Source of the DNA: an uncultured Vampirovibrio sp.
Lineage (GTDB): Bacteria; Cyanobacteriota; Vampirovibrionia; Gastranaerophilales; Gastranaerophilaceae
DNA length: 48,586 nt
Direction: 5' to 3'
NCBI GenBank assembly: GCA_910577635.1
Contig: CAJTNR010000015.1
Coordinates: 1 to 48,586, forward strand
Positions 33,634 through 41,683 of the stretch are shown piece by piece. Below the pieces are notes generated by a model that did no database searches, was not told where the DNA came from, and saw only the letters and a program-made list of their open reading frames with translations. Every line of letters begins with the position of its first letter. Position 1 is the first letter of the stretch. The translations under genes and the position numbers were made by a program.

Positions 33634-36600
33634 CTAGCTCACCATTTGTCTTATTCTATCTAAACAAGCTTGTTTAGATAGAATCCATTCTCTTTTTGTA
33701 ATTCTTATGACATTAAACCCGCATCTTTCAATTAGAGCTTGTTTTTTCATATCATTATACTTGCAATCAATATCATCAACAACCCCGTCAACTTCGACAA
33801 CAAGATTGTCAATTACAATATCAGCATTAACTGATGCCATTTCAACTCCAGCTTTAATTTTACCTTTTGAATTAAGAGTCGGGAATTCTTCTATAATTGC
33901 TTCAAAGACTGTTTTTTCAAAGTCATTTTTGTAAGTATTTTCAAATTTTGTTTTGTTAATTTTTTGAACAAATTCAAGATAATCCCTCAAAAGCCCCATT
34001 GGAAGCTCGTTTACATCTTTTGATATAAAGTTGATTAGTTTTTTTCTTGCTCTTGTTAGGGCTACATTAAAAAGATTGGGTTTTTGGGCGAACATTAAAC
34101 TCTGCGAATGAGAATTAGGGGCAACTGTCCAGGATAGGAGCATAATATCTCTTTCATCTCCTTGAAAAGTATGGGCAGTACCTACTTCAATTGAGTGTTT
34201 TTCAATTGTACCTGTATCAAAAACTGTATAGAGGGCTTTTTTAATTAAATCAACCTGGGCTCTAAAAGGAGAAATTATCCCTACTGAAACTTTGTTGTCT
34301 TCTTTAATTATCTGTTGTACTGTTTTAATAATTTCTTCGCATTCTGCTTTATTTGCTGTTGCATTAGGGTCAACACGGCCTTCTTTTATAACTTTTAAAT
34401 CAACAATAGTTGAGCTGTTAATATTAGGACTCATTATTTTAATTTTCCCGCCATAGAAAGCTTTATTTGAAAAATCAATGATAGGGGCAGGGGAGCGGAA
34501 GTGTTCGTCAAGCATTACAGGGGTTGTTGAGTAGTAATTAGCTAAATCAAACATCGAATTATCCCTGTATCGCCACATTAGCTGGTATCTATCGTCAATA
34601 TTGTATTGGGATAGAAAACTTTGTTCTTTTGCTTTTTCTAAAAATGATAAATGTGCTAATTGTTTGTCATCCCCTACAATAATTGCTTTTTTGGCTCTGT
34701 ATAAAACAGGAATACAAGAAGCAATGTCGCATTGGGAGGCTTCATCTATAATAACAACATCAAACATTGCAGGTTTCAGAGGAATACTATTTGAAATTGC
34801 ATATGTTGTTGTACACCAGCAGGGAAATGCTGCAAGAAGGGGTTTAAAGTCTTCTTGAGCTAAAACTCTTGATTGCAGTGCTGTTTTTCTTGAAACAAGA
34901 GATTTTGCATGGACCATCAGTCTTCTTCGTTTTTGAGCATCAAAAAGAATATTCTTTAAAGCAGCTCTTCTTTTGTTTTTTAATATATCAACAGCCAATT
35001 TTCTTTGTTTTTGTTTTAATGCCTTAACTCTTCTTAGAATCTGGTGCAGGTTTCCTTTGGAATAAATTTTTTCTTCAATTTTTTCTAAATTCGCTTTTTC
35101 AAGCGCTAAGCCGAGTTCATAGGGCAGTTTTTTTAATATTTCTTTATTTGAAACTTTGTTAAGATGAAGAAGTTTTTTTAGTTTTCTATAGCTCAATAAA
35201 AGTTTAATATTATCAAATAAATTTTTATTAAATTTATCTTCAATATCTTCAATAACTGAGAATATTTTTTTTGATAGTTCTAATTGTTCTGGTTTTATTT
35301 TATCAACAATTAAAGTCAGTTTTTCAATTGAATCTTTGTAAGAATCAAACTCATCATAAACTTCGGTATATTTTTTTTCTAAAGAAAGTATTTCCAATGC
35401 TGAATCTTCAAGTCTTTTAATATCCTTAAGAAGACTTTTCATATCATCAGTATCGGCTGTTAAATTATCGTCATATGAACTGTTTAAATCAACTTTATTG
35501 GATAATAATTCGCTAAGTTCATTGTTTAATTGTCTTTGATAGCTCGTTCTTCCAGCTCTAAGTGCTAAATAAGGAGCGTTTAGCTCGTTTAGCCTTTCAA
35601 CTACTACATCTACTGCTTTATCCATTCTGCTTGCAATTAATACAGTTTTGTTTTTTGCAATTAAATGAGCTGCAACATTAACAATTGTCTGGCTTTTACC
35701 TGTCCCTGGAGGACCATACACGCAAAGAAGATCGTTTTGTTCAATTTTTTCAATAACTTCTTGTTGAGAATCGGATAAACTTAAAGGAGTAATAGGAAAA
35801 AACGGTTTTTTTTCAATTTCTTCAAGTTTAACATCAACCTGTCCGCTTGTTTCCAGGAACTCTTGATTAATAACATCTAAAACAGTTTCTCTTATTGTTC
35901 CTTGGGGTTTTTGAGAAATTTGCATCAATTCATGTAAAACCCCTGCTGTAACAGGTGGTCTTGAAGTTAGAATTACTGCTTGGGAGAATCTTAGTTCTAA
36001 TCCGCTCACTTTGACCTTGGAAACTGAGTTAATCTGTTCAATATTATCAAAATCAAAGTTATTATTCTCAATTTCTTCTATTGTTTCTTGGGTTTGATAA
36101 AAATCGGATTCATTAATTTTTGAAAAATCTACATTAGGAACTAAGGATTTTAGCGTTGTTAAAAATATTTCAAGCTCATCATTTTGAATCGGCAGACTCG
36201 GTACAACTTTTAATAATCCTTCAAGCATGGCATCAACCTGTGCTTCGTCTTCTTTTTGGATTAGCTGTGAAATTGCTCCTGTGTTTAAAGATAAGACTTC
36301 TTCATCAATAGAAAGTTTAATTTTTGTTCCTTCTCTATCCAGCTTAGCATTTGCATAGAGCAGGGGGGTTAAAAATTCATTGTTTTTTTTGGAGTTTCCG
36401 TTTTTTCCCATAAGGAAAAGATAACCATAAATTAAATATTTATCTTTTTGGCTCGTTTGAGTCTGAACCATAAGTTCGACTATGGATGAATCAGAGCCTT
36501 CCAGCAGCAAAGGAGTGTCAAAGTTTGTAAATAAAGATTCACTGCCTTTTAAAAATACCCATTTATTGTCTTTATCAGCTTTTAAGTTTCTAAAAGTTGA

Positions 36601-36705
36601 TGACTTAACCTCTTCTCTAACACAGTCGTGCAAATAGTTGCAGACTTTTTTTACAAAGCTTCCCCGAAAAGCGTTTCTAATAACTGTGGGCATTGATTGC
36701 AGCAT
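33634..36705 (-). CDS. Upf1-like superfamily 1 helicase with C-terminal DUF559-type nuclease domain
   Basis: I start the gene at ATG 36705 (1023 aa), which follows GAAGGAA; an upstream in-frame ATG at 36762 has no such site. Motif I is YGPPGTGKSQTIV, motif II VIIDEASQCD, motif III VGDDKQL, and motifs V/VI are GTAHTFQGDERD and NVALTRARKKL. Before these lies a ~330-residue unrecognised N-terminal region, and a helical insertion sits between motifs I and II. The last ~90 residues (ADIVIDNLVVEVDGVVDD ... GFNVIRITKREW) resemble a Vsr/DUF559-type restriction-endonuclease fold. It is encoded with MutS2 and AlkD, which suggests DNA repair or defence. Confidence 0.85.
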   Translation of the reverse strand: MLQSMPTVIRNAFRGSFVKKVCNYLHDCVREEVKSSTFRNLKADKDNKWVFLKGSESLFTNFDTPLLLEGSDSSIVELMVQTQTSQKDKYLIYGYLFLMGKNGNSKKNNEFLTPLLYANAKLDREGTKIKLSIDEEVLSLNTGAISQLIQKEDEAQVDAMLEGLLKVVPSLPIQNDELEIFLTTLKSLVPNVDFSKINESDFYQTQETIEEIENNNFDFDNIEQINSVSKVKVSGLELRFSQAVILTSRPPVTAGVLHELMQISQKPQGTIRETVLDVINQEFLETSGQVDVKLEEIEKKPFFPITPLSLSDSQQEVIEKIEQNDLLCVYGPPGTGKSQTIVNVAAHLIAKNKTVLIASRMDKAVDVVVERLNELNAPYLALRAGRTSYQRQLNNELSELLSNKVDLNSSYDDNLTADTDDMKSLLKDIKRLEDSALEILSLEKKYTEVYDEFDSYKDSIEKLTLIVDKIKPEQLELSKKIFSVIEDIEDKFNKNLFDNIKLLLSYRKLKKLLHLNKVSNKEILKKLPYELGLALEKANLEKIEEKIYSKGNLHQILRRVKALKQKQRKLAVDILKNKRRAALKNILFDAQKRRRLMVHAKSLVSRKTALQSRVLAQEDFKPLLAAFPCWCTTTYAISNSIPLKPAMFDVVIIDEASQCDIASCIPVLYRAKKAIIVGDDKQLAHLSFLEKAKEQSFLSQYNIDDRYQLMWRYRDNSMFDLANYYSTTPVMLDEHFRSPAPIIDFSNKAFYGGKIKIMSPNINSSTIVDLKVIKEGRVDPNATANKAECEEIIKTVQQIIKEDNKVSVGIISPFRAQVDLIKKALYTVFDTGTIEKHSIEVGTAHTFQGDERDIMLLSWTVAPNSHSQSLMFAQKPNLFNVALTRARKKLINFISKDVNELPMGLLRDYLEFVQKINKTKFENTYKNDFEKTVFEAIIEEFPTLNSKGKIKAGVEMASVNADIVIDNLVVEVDGVVDDIDCKYNDMKKQALIERCGFNVIRITKREWILSKQACLDRIRQMVS

Positions 36706-36762
36706 AAAAATTCCTTCAATATTAACTTTTTTATTATAGTATATTATTTTTATAAATGGCAA

Positions 36763-37581
36763 TTAATTTATATAATTAACAATTAAATAACCCAGATTTT
36801 GGATTTTTTCTTTAAGAGCTTCATTAATTGAAAGCTCATATTCAGCCAAATGGCAGTCTTTTTTACTATTTTCATAAAAACAAGGATGAATTAAAGCTTC
36901 AACAGTTGAATCTTTATTAATTTTTTCCAACCCCTCAATAATTGTTCTATCATCCATTAATCCTGTGTAGTTTACACCAAGAATGTAGTCATTTGTAGTT
37001 AAGTTGTACTTTTTTATGGTTTTTTGATTTTTTCTTGTAAAGTAGTTAAGAAGCATAACTTTAATAAAATTAATAGGATTATATTCTTTATTCTTAACAA
37101 AATAAGGAATTTCAGTTTGTGATCTAATTTGTTTAAATCCGTATTTTTTCATAAGTTTAGCGCAAATTGAAAAAATAGCAGGTATAGCATGGGTATGAAC
37201 ATGGGAATCAATATGAGTCGGAGTGTAGTAATTAAGTGCTTTTTGAATTTGGGCTTCAAATTCTTCTTCAACCTGAGCTAAAAAGGCTTTTGAATTGCAC
37301 TTTAGAATTAAAGATAAATAGTTGTTATTAAAAATTCCTTTTTTATCGCATAATAGGTTTAATTGAGGATTAAGGGCATTTCCTTCAATAATATTCAGGT
37401 GAAGCGCAAATCCAATTTGAGGGTTAGGGGTAATTATTCTATTAACCGCATCAAAAAAATATTCCCCGTTAACTAAAACACTTGCGCTTTTTAATAAACC
37501 AAACTCTAATGCCTTTAAAACCGCGTCGTTATGTGCTTTTGTTTTTCCTAAATCATCAGCATTTAAAATAAACTTTTTCAT
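36763..37581 (-). CDS. YdjC/ChbG-HpnK family carbohydrate deacetylase
   Basis: The 272-residue protein begins FILNADDLGKTKAHNDAV, with the two Asp that define the YdjC metal site. It also has HLNIIEG and HIDSHVHTHAIPAI with further metal-binding His. Family members remove N-acetyl groups from sugars such as chitobiose or lipid-linked glucosamine. It is divergent from a GT2 gene, the HpnK-like pairing seen in lipid glycosylation. No Shine-Dalgarno sequence precedes the ATG; a TGG-TAAAAT element ends 6 nt before it. Confidence 0.85.
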   Translation of the reverse strand: MKKFILNADDLGKTKAHNDAVLKALEFGLLKSASVLVNGEYFFDAVNRIITPNPQIGFALHLNIIEGNALNPQLNLLCDKKGIFNNNYLSLILKCNSKAFLAQVEEEFEAQIQKALNYYTPTHIDSHVHTHAIPAIFSICAKLMKKYGFKQIRSQTEIPYFVKNKEYNPINFIKVMLLNYFTRKNQKTIKKYNLTTNDYILGVNYTGLMDDRTIIEGLEKINKDSTVEALIHPCFYENSKKDCHLAEYELSINEALKEKIQNLGYLIVNYIN

Positions 37582-37587
37582 TTGTTT

Positions 37588-37596
37588 ATTTTACCA
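37588..37596 (-). promoter_or_regulatory. Extended -10 element 6 nt before the YdjC-like gene (leaderless candidate)
   Basis: On the minus strand TGG-TAAAAT is followed by six bases and then the ATG. There is no ribosome-binding site. Transcription would start at about the A of ATG. Confidence 0.5.
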
Positions 37597-37633
37597 CAAA
37601 ACTATGATAAAATTTTTCATAAGGAGAATTAAA

Positions 37634-38593
37634 ATGGCAAAAGATACGGTTTTAGCTATAGCTGTCCCTTGTTATAATGAAGCTGAACTTATAAAGTCTA
37701 CTACAGAAAGATTGCTTGAAGTTTTATATGATTTAGAAAAAAAAGAGAAGATATCAGACAAAAGCTACATTTACCTGGTAGATGACGGATCAACAGATGA
37801 CACCTGGCTTGAAATCGGCTATAGTGTTGCAAGAAATCCAAATAAAATTAAAGCTTGTAAATATAGTACCAATTTTGGCAATCAAAAAGCACTTTTGGGA
37901 GGGCTCCTGCAGGCAAAAAAAATTGGCTGCAGTGCTGTTGTGACAATTGATGCAGATTTACAGCAGGATGAGAATAAAATTGAAGAATTCATTGATAAAT
38001 TCGATCAAGGATATAAAATTGTTTTTGGAGTAAGAAAAGATAGAAAAACAGACGATTTTTTTAAAAAAACATCAGCCCTTGCTTTTTATAAGGTAATGAG
38101 TATTAATGGAGTTAAAATTCCCAAAAACCATTCTGATTACAGGCTTGTTTCCAGGGAAGTTTTAGAAGTTTTAGAAAAATTCTCAGAATCAGAGCTTTTT
38201 TTGAGAGGTTTTTTCCATGAGATTGGTTTTTCTAAAGCAATTGTTTATTTTGATGTAAAACCAAGAAAAATCGGCAAATCAAAGTTTAATTTTTTCTCCC
38301 TGCTTGCTCTTGCAACCCATGGAATAACTTCATACAGCATTGTTCCTTTGAAAATGATTTGTATAATGGGTTTTTTAACTATGCTTTTTGGTTTTCTGAC
38401 TGGAATCTGGGCAATTGCTGCAAAATTTATCTACCACACTTCCCCTGACGGCTGGAGCGAAGCAATGATAATAACCTCGTTTTTTGGCGGTTTTGAGGTT
38501 TTTTGCATTGGAATAGTAGCAGAATACTTAGGACAAATTTTTAGAGAAGTTAAAAAACGCCCCAGATACTTAATTGAAGAAGAACTTCTATAG
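37634..38593 (+). CDS. GT2 polyprenyl-phosphate glycosyltransferase (DPM1/ArnC/GtrB-like)
   Basis: The start at 37634 (319 aa) is chosen for AAGGAG at 37621-37626; an in-frame ATG at 37604 lacks a site. GT-A motifs are VPCYNEAELI, LVDDGSTDDTW and TIDADLQQDENKIEEF, followed by SDYRLVSREV. The C-terminal ~80 residues hold two membrane helices, as in enzymes that move a sugar from a nucleotide donor to undecaprenyl or dolichyl phosphate. Together with the divergent YdjC-type deacetylase, it may modify a lipid-linked sugar. Its stop TAG lies in the palindrome CTATAG, which also supplies the stop of ispE. Confidence 0.88.
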   Translation: MAKDTVLAIAVPCYNEAELIKSTTERLLEVLYDLEKKEKISDKSYIYLVDDGSTDDTWLEIGYSVARNPNKIKACKYSTNFGNQKALLGGLLQAKKIGCSAVVTIDADLQQDENKIEEFIDKFDQGYKIVFGVRKDRKTDDFFKKTSALAFYKVMSINGVKIPKNHSDYRLVSREVLEVLEKFSESELFLRGFFHEIGFSKAIVYFDVKPRKIGKSKFNFFSLLALATHGITSYSIVPLKMICIMGFLTMLFGFLTGIWAIAAKFIYHTSPDGWSEAMIITSFFGGFEVFCIGIVAEYLGQIFREVKKRPRYLIEEELL

Positions 38594-39367
38594 CTCTTCT
38601 ACTCCTTTATCGGTTGAGCTTAAATTTTCAATTACAAGATAGTTTTTTTTGTCAATTTCAAAATCGAGTTTTTTTTGTCTTATAAAAAAAGTCGGTCCGG
38701 ATCCTGACATTTGCATTCCAAGAGAATTAAGGTATTTTAGTTCTTCGTATTTATCAATTAGAGCAAATTCAAGGTCGTTTCTTAAGTTTGATTCGGTTTT
38801 TAGTTTATCAAAAGCACTATAAGCTTCAAAAGCGCTGATTTTTAAATTTTTAGGTTTAACTAAAGTTAAATCAAAGCTGAAAAAAGGCATTTGGGTGATT
38901 TTTTCTCCTCTTCCCTGACAGAGCTTTGTCCCCCCTATTAAACAGAAGTTTAAATCAGACCCTAGAGTATAAGCTAGTTCGTTTAGCTCAGTCAAGCTCA
39001 AAGGATAATCAAAAAGCTTGTTTAGAGCAAACAGAACACCGGCAGCATCAGTTGAGCCGCCCGCAAGACCTGCACAAACGGGAATATTTTTTTCAATATA
39101 AACTTCAACTTCTTTTTTTTGTCCAATTTTATTCAAAAAAGCTTCTATTGCAAAAAAACAGATATTTTTTTCATCATAAGGAATTTCATCACTATTGCCT
39201 TCAAGTTTTATTGAGTTTCCTTCTTTTATTTTAATTGTCAGATAATCATAAAGATTAATTGTCTGCATTATGCTTTTAATTGGATGAAAACCAGTTTTTT
39301 TATCAAGCGGGTAAACTCTTAAATCAAGATTAATTTTAGCAGGGCATTTAATTTTTATTTCTTCCAT
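38588..39367 (-). CDS. ispE: 4-diphosphocytidyl-2-C-methyl-D-erythritol kinase IspE
   Basis: The 259-residue GHMP kinase of the MEP isoprenoid pathway has an N-terminal KCPAKINLDLRV segment, the ATP loop PVCAGLAGGSTDAAG, and a C-terminal MQMSGSGPTFF glycine loop. It lies 2 bp after rsmA, an association common in many bacteria. It shows that isoprenoids are made by the MEP route. Confidence 0.94.
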   Translation of the reverse strand: MEEIKIKCPAKINLDLRVYPLDKKTGFHPIKSIMQTINLYDYLTIKIKEGNSIKLEGNSDEIPYDEKNICFFAIEAFLNKIGQKKEVEVYIEKNIPVCAGLAGGSTDAAGVLFALNKLFDYPLSLTELNELAYTLGSDLNFCLIGGTKLCQGRGEKITQMPFFSFDLTLVKPKNLKISAFEAYSAFDKLKTESNLRNDLEFALIDKYEELKYLNSLGMQMSGSGPTFFIRQKKLDFEIDKKNYLVIENLSSTDKGVEEL

Positions 39368-39369
39368 TT

Positions 39370-40209
39370 TTAATTATACTCCTCAAGTGCAGCAGATAGT
39401 TTTTGAATATCTTCTATAGATAAATTCTCTCCTCTTAGTGTTTTTGGTATATCGATTTTTTCTAATGCTTCAACAACTCCTAAAAACCCTGCGTTTTGAA
39501 GGGAATTTTTAATATTCTTTCTTCTTTGATTAAAAATCGCACTCACTGTTCTTTTTAATAGTCTTGTAATTTTAACTTTTGGTTTTTCATTGACTCTAAA
39601 TCGAACAAGGGCGCTATCAACCTTAGGGACAGGCGAAAAACAGTTTTTTGGAACAATTTTTATAATCTCACAATCGCAAAACATTTGACAAAGTATTGAA
39701 AGCTGCCCGTATTCTTTGTTTTTTGAGTTTTTGTCAGCACAAATTCTTTTTGCAACTTCTAGCTGCACCATAAGGATAATTTCTTCAATTTTATTTCGAT
39801 TAGGGTTTGTTTCTTCATCAATTTCTCCTAAAAGATGTGCAAGAATCGGGCTTGTAATGTAGTATGGAATATTTGCAATAACTTTTATTTTTTCTTTTTC
39901 AAAAGGAAGGCTGCAAATATTTGTTTTAAGGATATCTTGTTCTATAAGACACAAGTTGTCATATGAAGATAAATTTTTTTTAAGTTCTTTAATAGCTTCT
40001 TTGTCAATTTCAACCGCAACAACCTTTTTGGTTTTTTCAAGCAGTTTTTCTGTAACAAAACCAATCCCGGGTCCAATTTCTAGAATTTCATCGAATGAAC
40101 TAGTGCTTTTTGCTATAAAATCAATGACATTTGAATCAACAAGAAAGTTTTGTCCTAAGGACTTTTTAGTTTTGAATTTTTTTGTTCTTATAATATAGTT
40201 TAAATCCAT
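39370..40209 (-). CDS. rsmA: 16S rRNA dimethyladenosine transferase RsmA (KsgA)
   Basis: The 279-residue methyltransferase dimethylates A1518 and A1519 of 16S rRNA. Marks are KKSLGQNFLVDSNVI, the SAM-binding LEIGPGIGFVTEKL, and the catalytic NIPYYITSPIL. The ATG has no Shine-Dalgarno sequence. A TGT-TAGAAT element ends 6 nt upstream, so the mRNA may be leaderless. Confidence 0.95.
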   Translation of the reverse strand: MDLNYIIRTKKFKTKKSLGQNFLVDSNVIDFIAKSTSSFDEILEIGPGIGFVTEKLLEKTKKVVAVEIDKEAIKELKKNLSSYDNLCLIEQDILKTNICSLPFEKEKIKVIANIPYYITSPILAHLLGEIDEETNPNRNKIEEIILMVQLEVAKRICADKNSKNKEYGQLSILCQMFCDCEIIKIVPKNCFSPVPKVDSALVRFRVNEKPKVKITRLLKRTVSAIFNQRRKNIKNSLQNAGFLGVVEALEKIDIPKTLRGENLSIEDIQKLSAALEEYN

Positions 40210-40215
40210 AGGATT

Positions 40216-40224
40216 ATTCTAACA
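40216..40224 (-). promoter_or_regulatory. Extended -10 element 6 nt before rsmA (leaderless candidate)
   Basis: On the minus strand TGT-TAGAAT is followed by AATCCT and the ATG. No convincing -35 or ribosome-binding site is visible. Confidence 0.5.
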
Positions 40225-40270
40225 TAAAAAAGAATTAACCCGACTTTACTACTTGTATAATTATTATTTA

Positions 40271-40279
40271 TGTTAAGAT
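40271..40279 (+). promoter_or_regulatory. Extended -10 element 6 nt before gshA (leaderless candidate)
   Basis: TGT-TAAGAT (40271-40279) is followed by six bases and the ATG at 40286. A perfect TATAAT also lies further upstream at 40256-40261 and is an alternative -10 with a short leader. Neither arrangement supplies a Shine-Dalgarno sequence. Confidence 0.4.
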
Positions 40280-40285
40280 TTGAAT

Positions 40286-41635
40286 ATGCAAAAACTATTA
40301 GATAAAAAAACAGAAAAAATCAATTATTCAAATGATTCTACTTTAACAATTGAAAAAATTGAACAATTCTATACAACTAAAAAAAATCAAACTCTTCAAT
40401 ACGGACTTGAATATGAAAGAATAAGTCTTGATAAAAAAACGCACAAAAATGCTTCATACACTAAACTTAAAAAAATTATCGAGCATTATTCTCTTATTTG
40501 CGCTTGGGAGCTGGTTTTTGACAACAATACTTTAATCGGGGCAAAAAATAACTCTGGTTCTTCAATTTCTCTTGAACCTGGAAATCAATTGGAAATAAGT
40601 CTTTGTCCTAAAGAATCTATAATCGATATTGATATAGAATTAACAAAAATTGTTGAATTGTTAGATAAAATTGCCGAAGTTTATGACGTTATCTTTGTTG
40701 GTTATGGCTTTAATCCAAGTAATGCTACAAGTGAAATTGAAATTCTAAATAAAACCCGCTATAGAATAATGGATAGTTATCTTCCTTATTGTACTAAAGG
40801 AGAATTGGTGCAAAAAATGATGCGCCAAACTGCAGGGATTCAAGTTAACATTGACTATCTCAATAAAAAAGATGCTTATTTAAAGCTTTTGTTTTTTAAT
40901 TTAATCTCCCCCTTTACTCTTGGATTGTTTTCGAATAGTCCAATTGAAAATAATTCAATTTGTCCTTATAAATCAAACAGGGGCTATATTTGGATGTATA
41001 GCGGGGAGAATCGGTGCAATTTTTTCTATAAAAATATTTTTAATAAATTTTTCTTTAAATATTCCAATATTTTTAAAAACTATATAAATGAAATTCTTGA
41101 TATTCCTATGGTTTATATTGAAAGGGATAATAAAGCTGTTCCAATTCAAGGAAAGATAACTTTTAGAGAATTTATGAACAATGGTTTTTTGGATTATAAA
41201 GCTTGCTATAGTGACTATATCCTGCATCAGAGTTTGTGTTTTCCTGATGTTCGATTGAAAAACTATATTGAAATAAGAAACCATGATAGCTCAGATATTA
41301 AAACGGCTCTTGGTTTATGCGCTTTTTATAAGGGGTTGAGTCTTAATAATATTCAAGAACTTTTATCAACTTTTTCTTATTTAAAAATTAAAGATATTCC
41401 TTCATACAATAAAAGTGCGGCTATTTTTGGGCTCGATTTTACAATTAACAAAAACAAAAGCGCCTGGGAAGTTGTTGAAGCTCTTTTTGAGCTATCGGCA
41501 AAAAAACTTAACTCAAAAGAAAAAGTTTATCTTAACCCGATTTATAACTTAATCAAACAAAGAAAAACAAAAGCGGATATTGCTATTGAATATGGATTGG
41601 ATAACATTCAAGAACTTATTTCTTATTTGTATTAA
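40286..41635 (+). CDS. gshA: Glutamate-cysteine ligase, GCS2 (plant/alphaproteobacterial) type
   Basis: The 449-residue protein catalyses the first step of glutathione (or gamma-glutamylcysteine) synthesis. Features of the GCS2 type are the early YGLEYERISLD strand, SLEPGNQLEISLCP, the MMRQTAGIQVNIDY active-site segment, and FSNSPIENN with FLDYKACYSDY later. The ATG at 40286 is preferred over an upstream TTG at 40280. No gshB is in the window, so the end product is open. Confidence 0.85.
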   Translation: MQKLLDKKTEKINYSNDSTLTIEKIEQFYTTKKNQTLQYGLEYERISLDKKTHKNASYTKLKKIIEHYSLICAWELVFDNNTLIGAKNNSGSSISLEPGNQLEISLCPKESIIDIDIELTKIVELLDKIAEVYDVIFVGYGFNPSNATSEIEILNKTRYRIMDSYLPYCTKGELVQKMMRQTAGIQVNIDYLNKKDAYLKLLFFNLISPFTLGLFSNSPIENNSICPYKSNRGYIWMYSGENRCNFFYKNIFNKFFFKYSNIFKNYINEILDIPMVYIERDNKAVPIQGKITFREFMNNGFLDYKACYSDYILHQSLCFPDVRLKNYIEIRNHDSSDIKTALGLCAFYKGLSLNNIQELLSTFSYLKIKDIPSYNKSAAIFGLDFTINKNKSAWEVVEALFELSAKKLNSKEKVYLNPIYNLIKQRKTKADIAIEYGLDNIQELISYLY

Positions 41636-41668
41636 TAAATATTAAAAAAATGCCAAACTATAAAGCTT

Positions 41669-41677
41669 TGTTACAAT
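41669..41677 (+). promoter_or_regulatory. Extended -10 element 6 nt before the histidine kinase (leaderless candidate)
   Basis: TGT-TACAAT is followed by TCTATT and the ATG at 41684, with no ribosome-binding site. Confidence 0.5.
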
Positions 41678-41683
41678 TCTATT

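Noticed and set aside
33634..36762. Longer helicase start at 36762
   Set aside because: The extra N-terminal residues are encoded by AT-rich intergenic DNA, while a good ribosome-binding site precedes the ATG at 36705.
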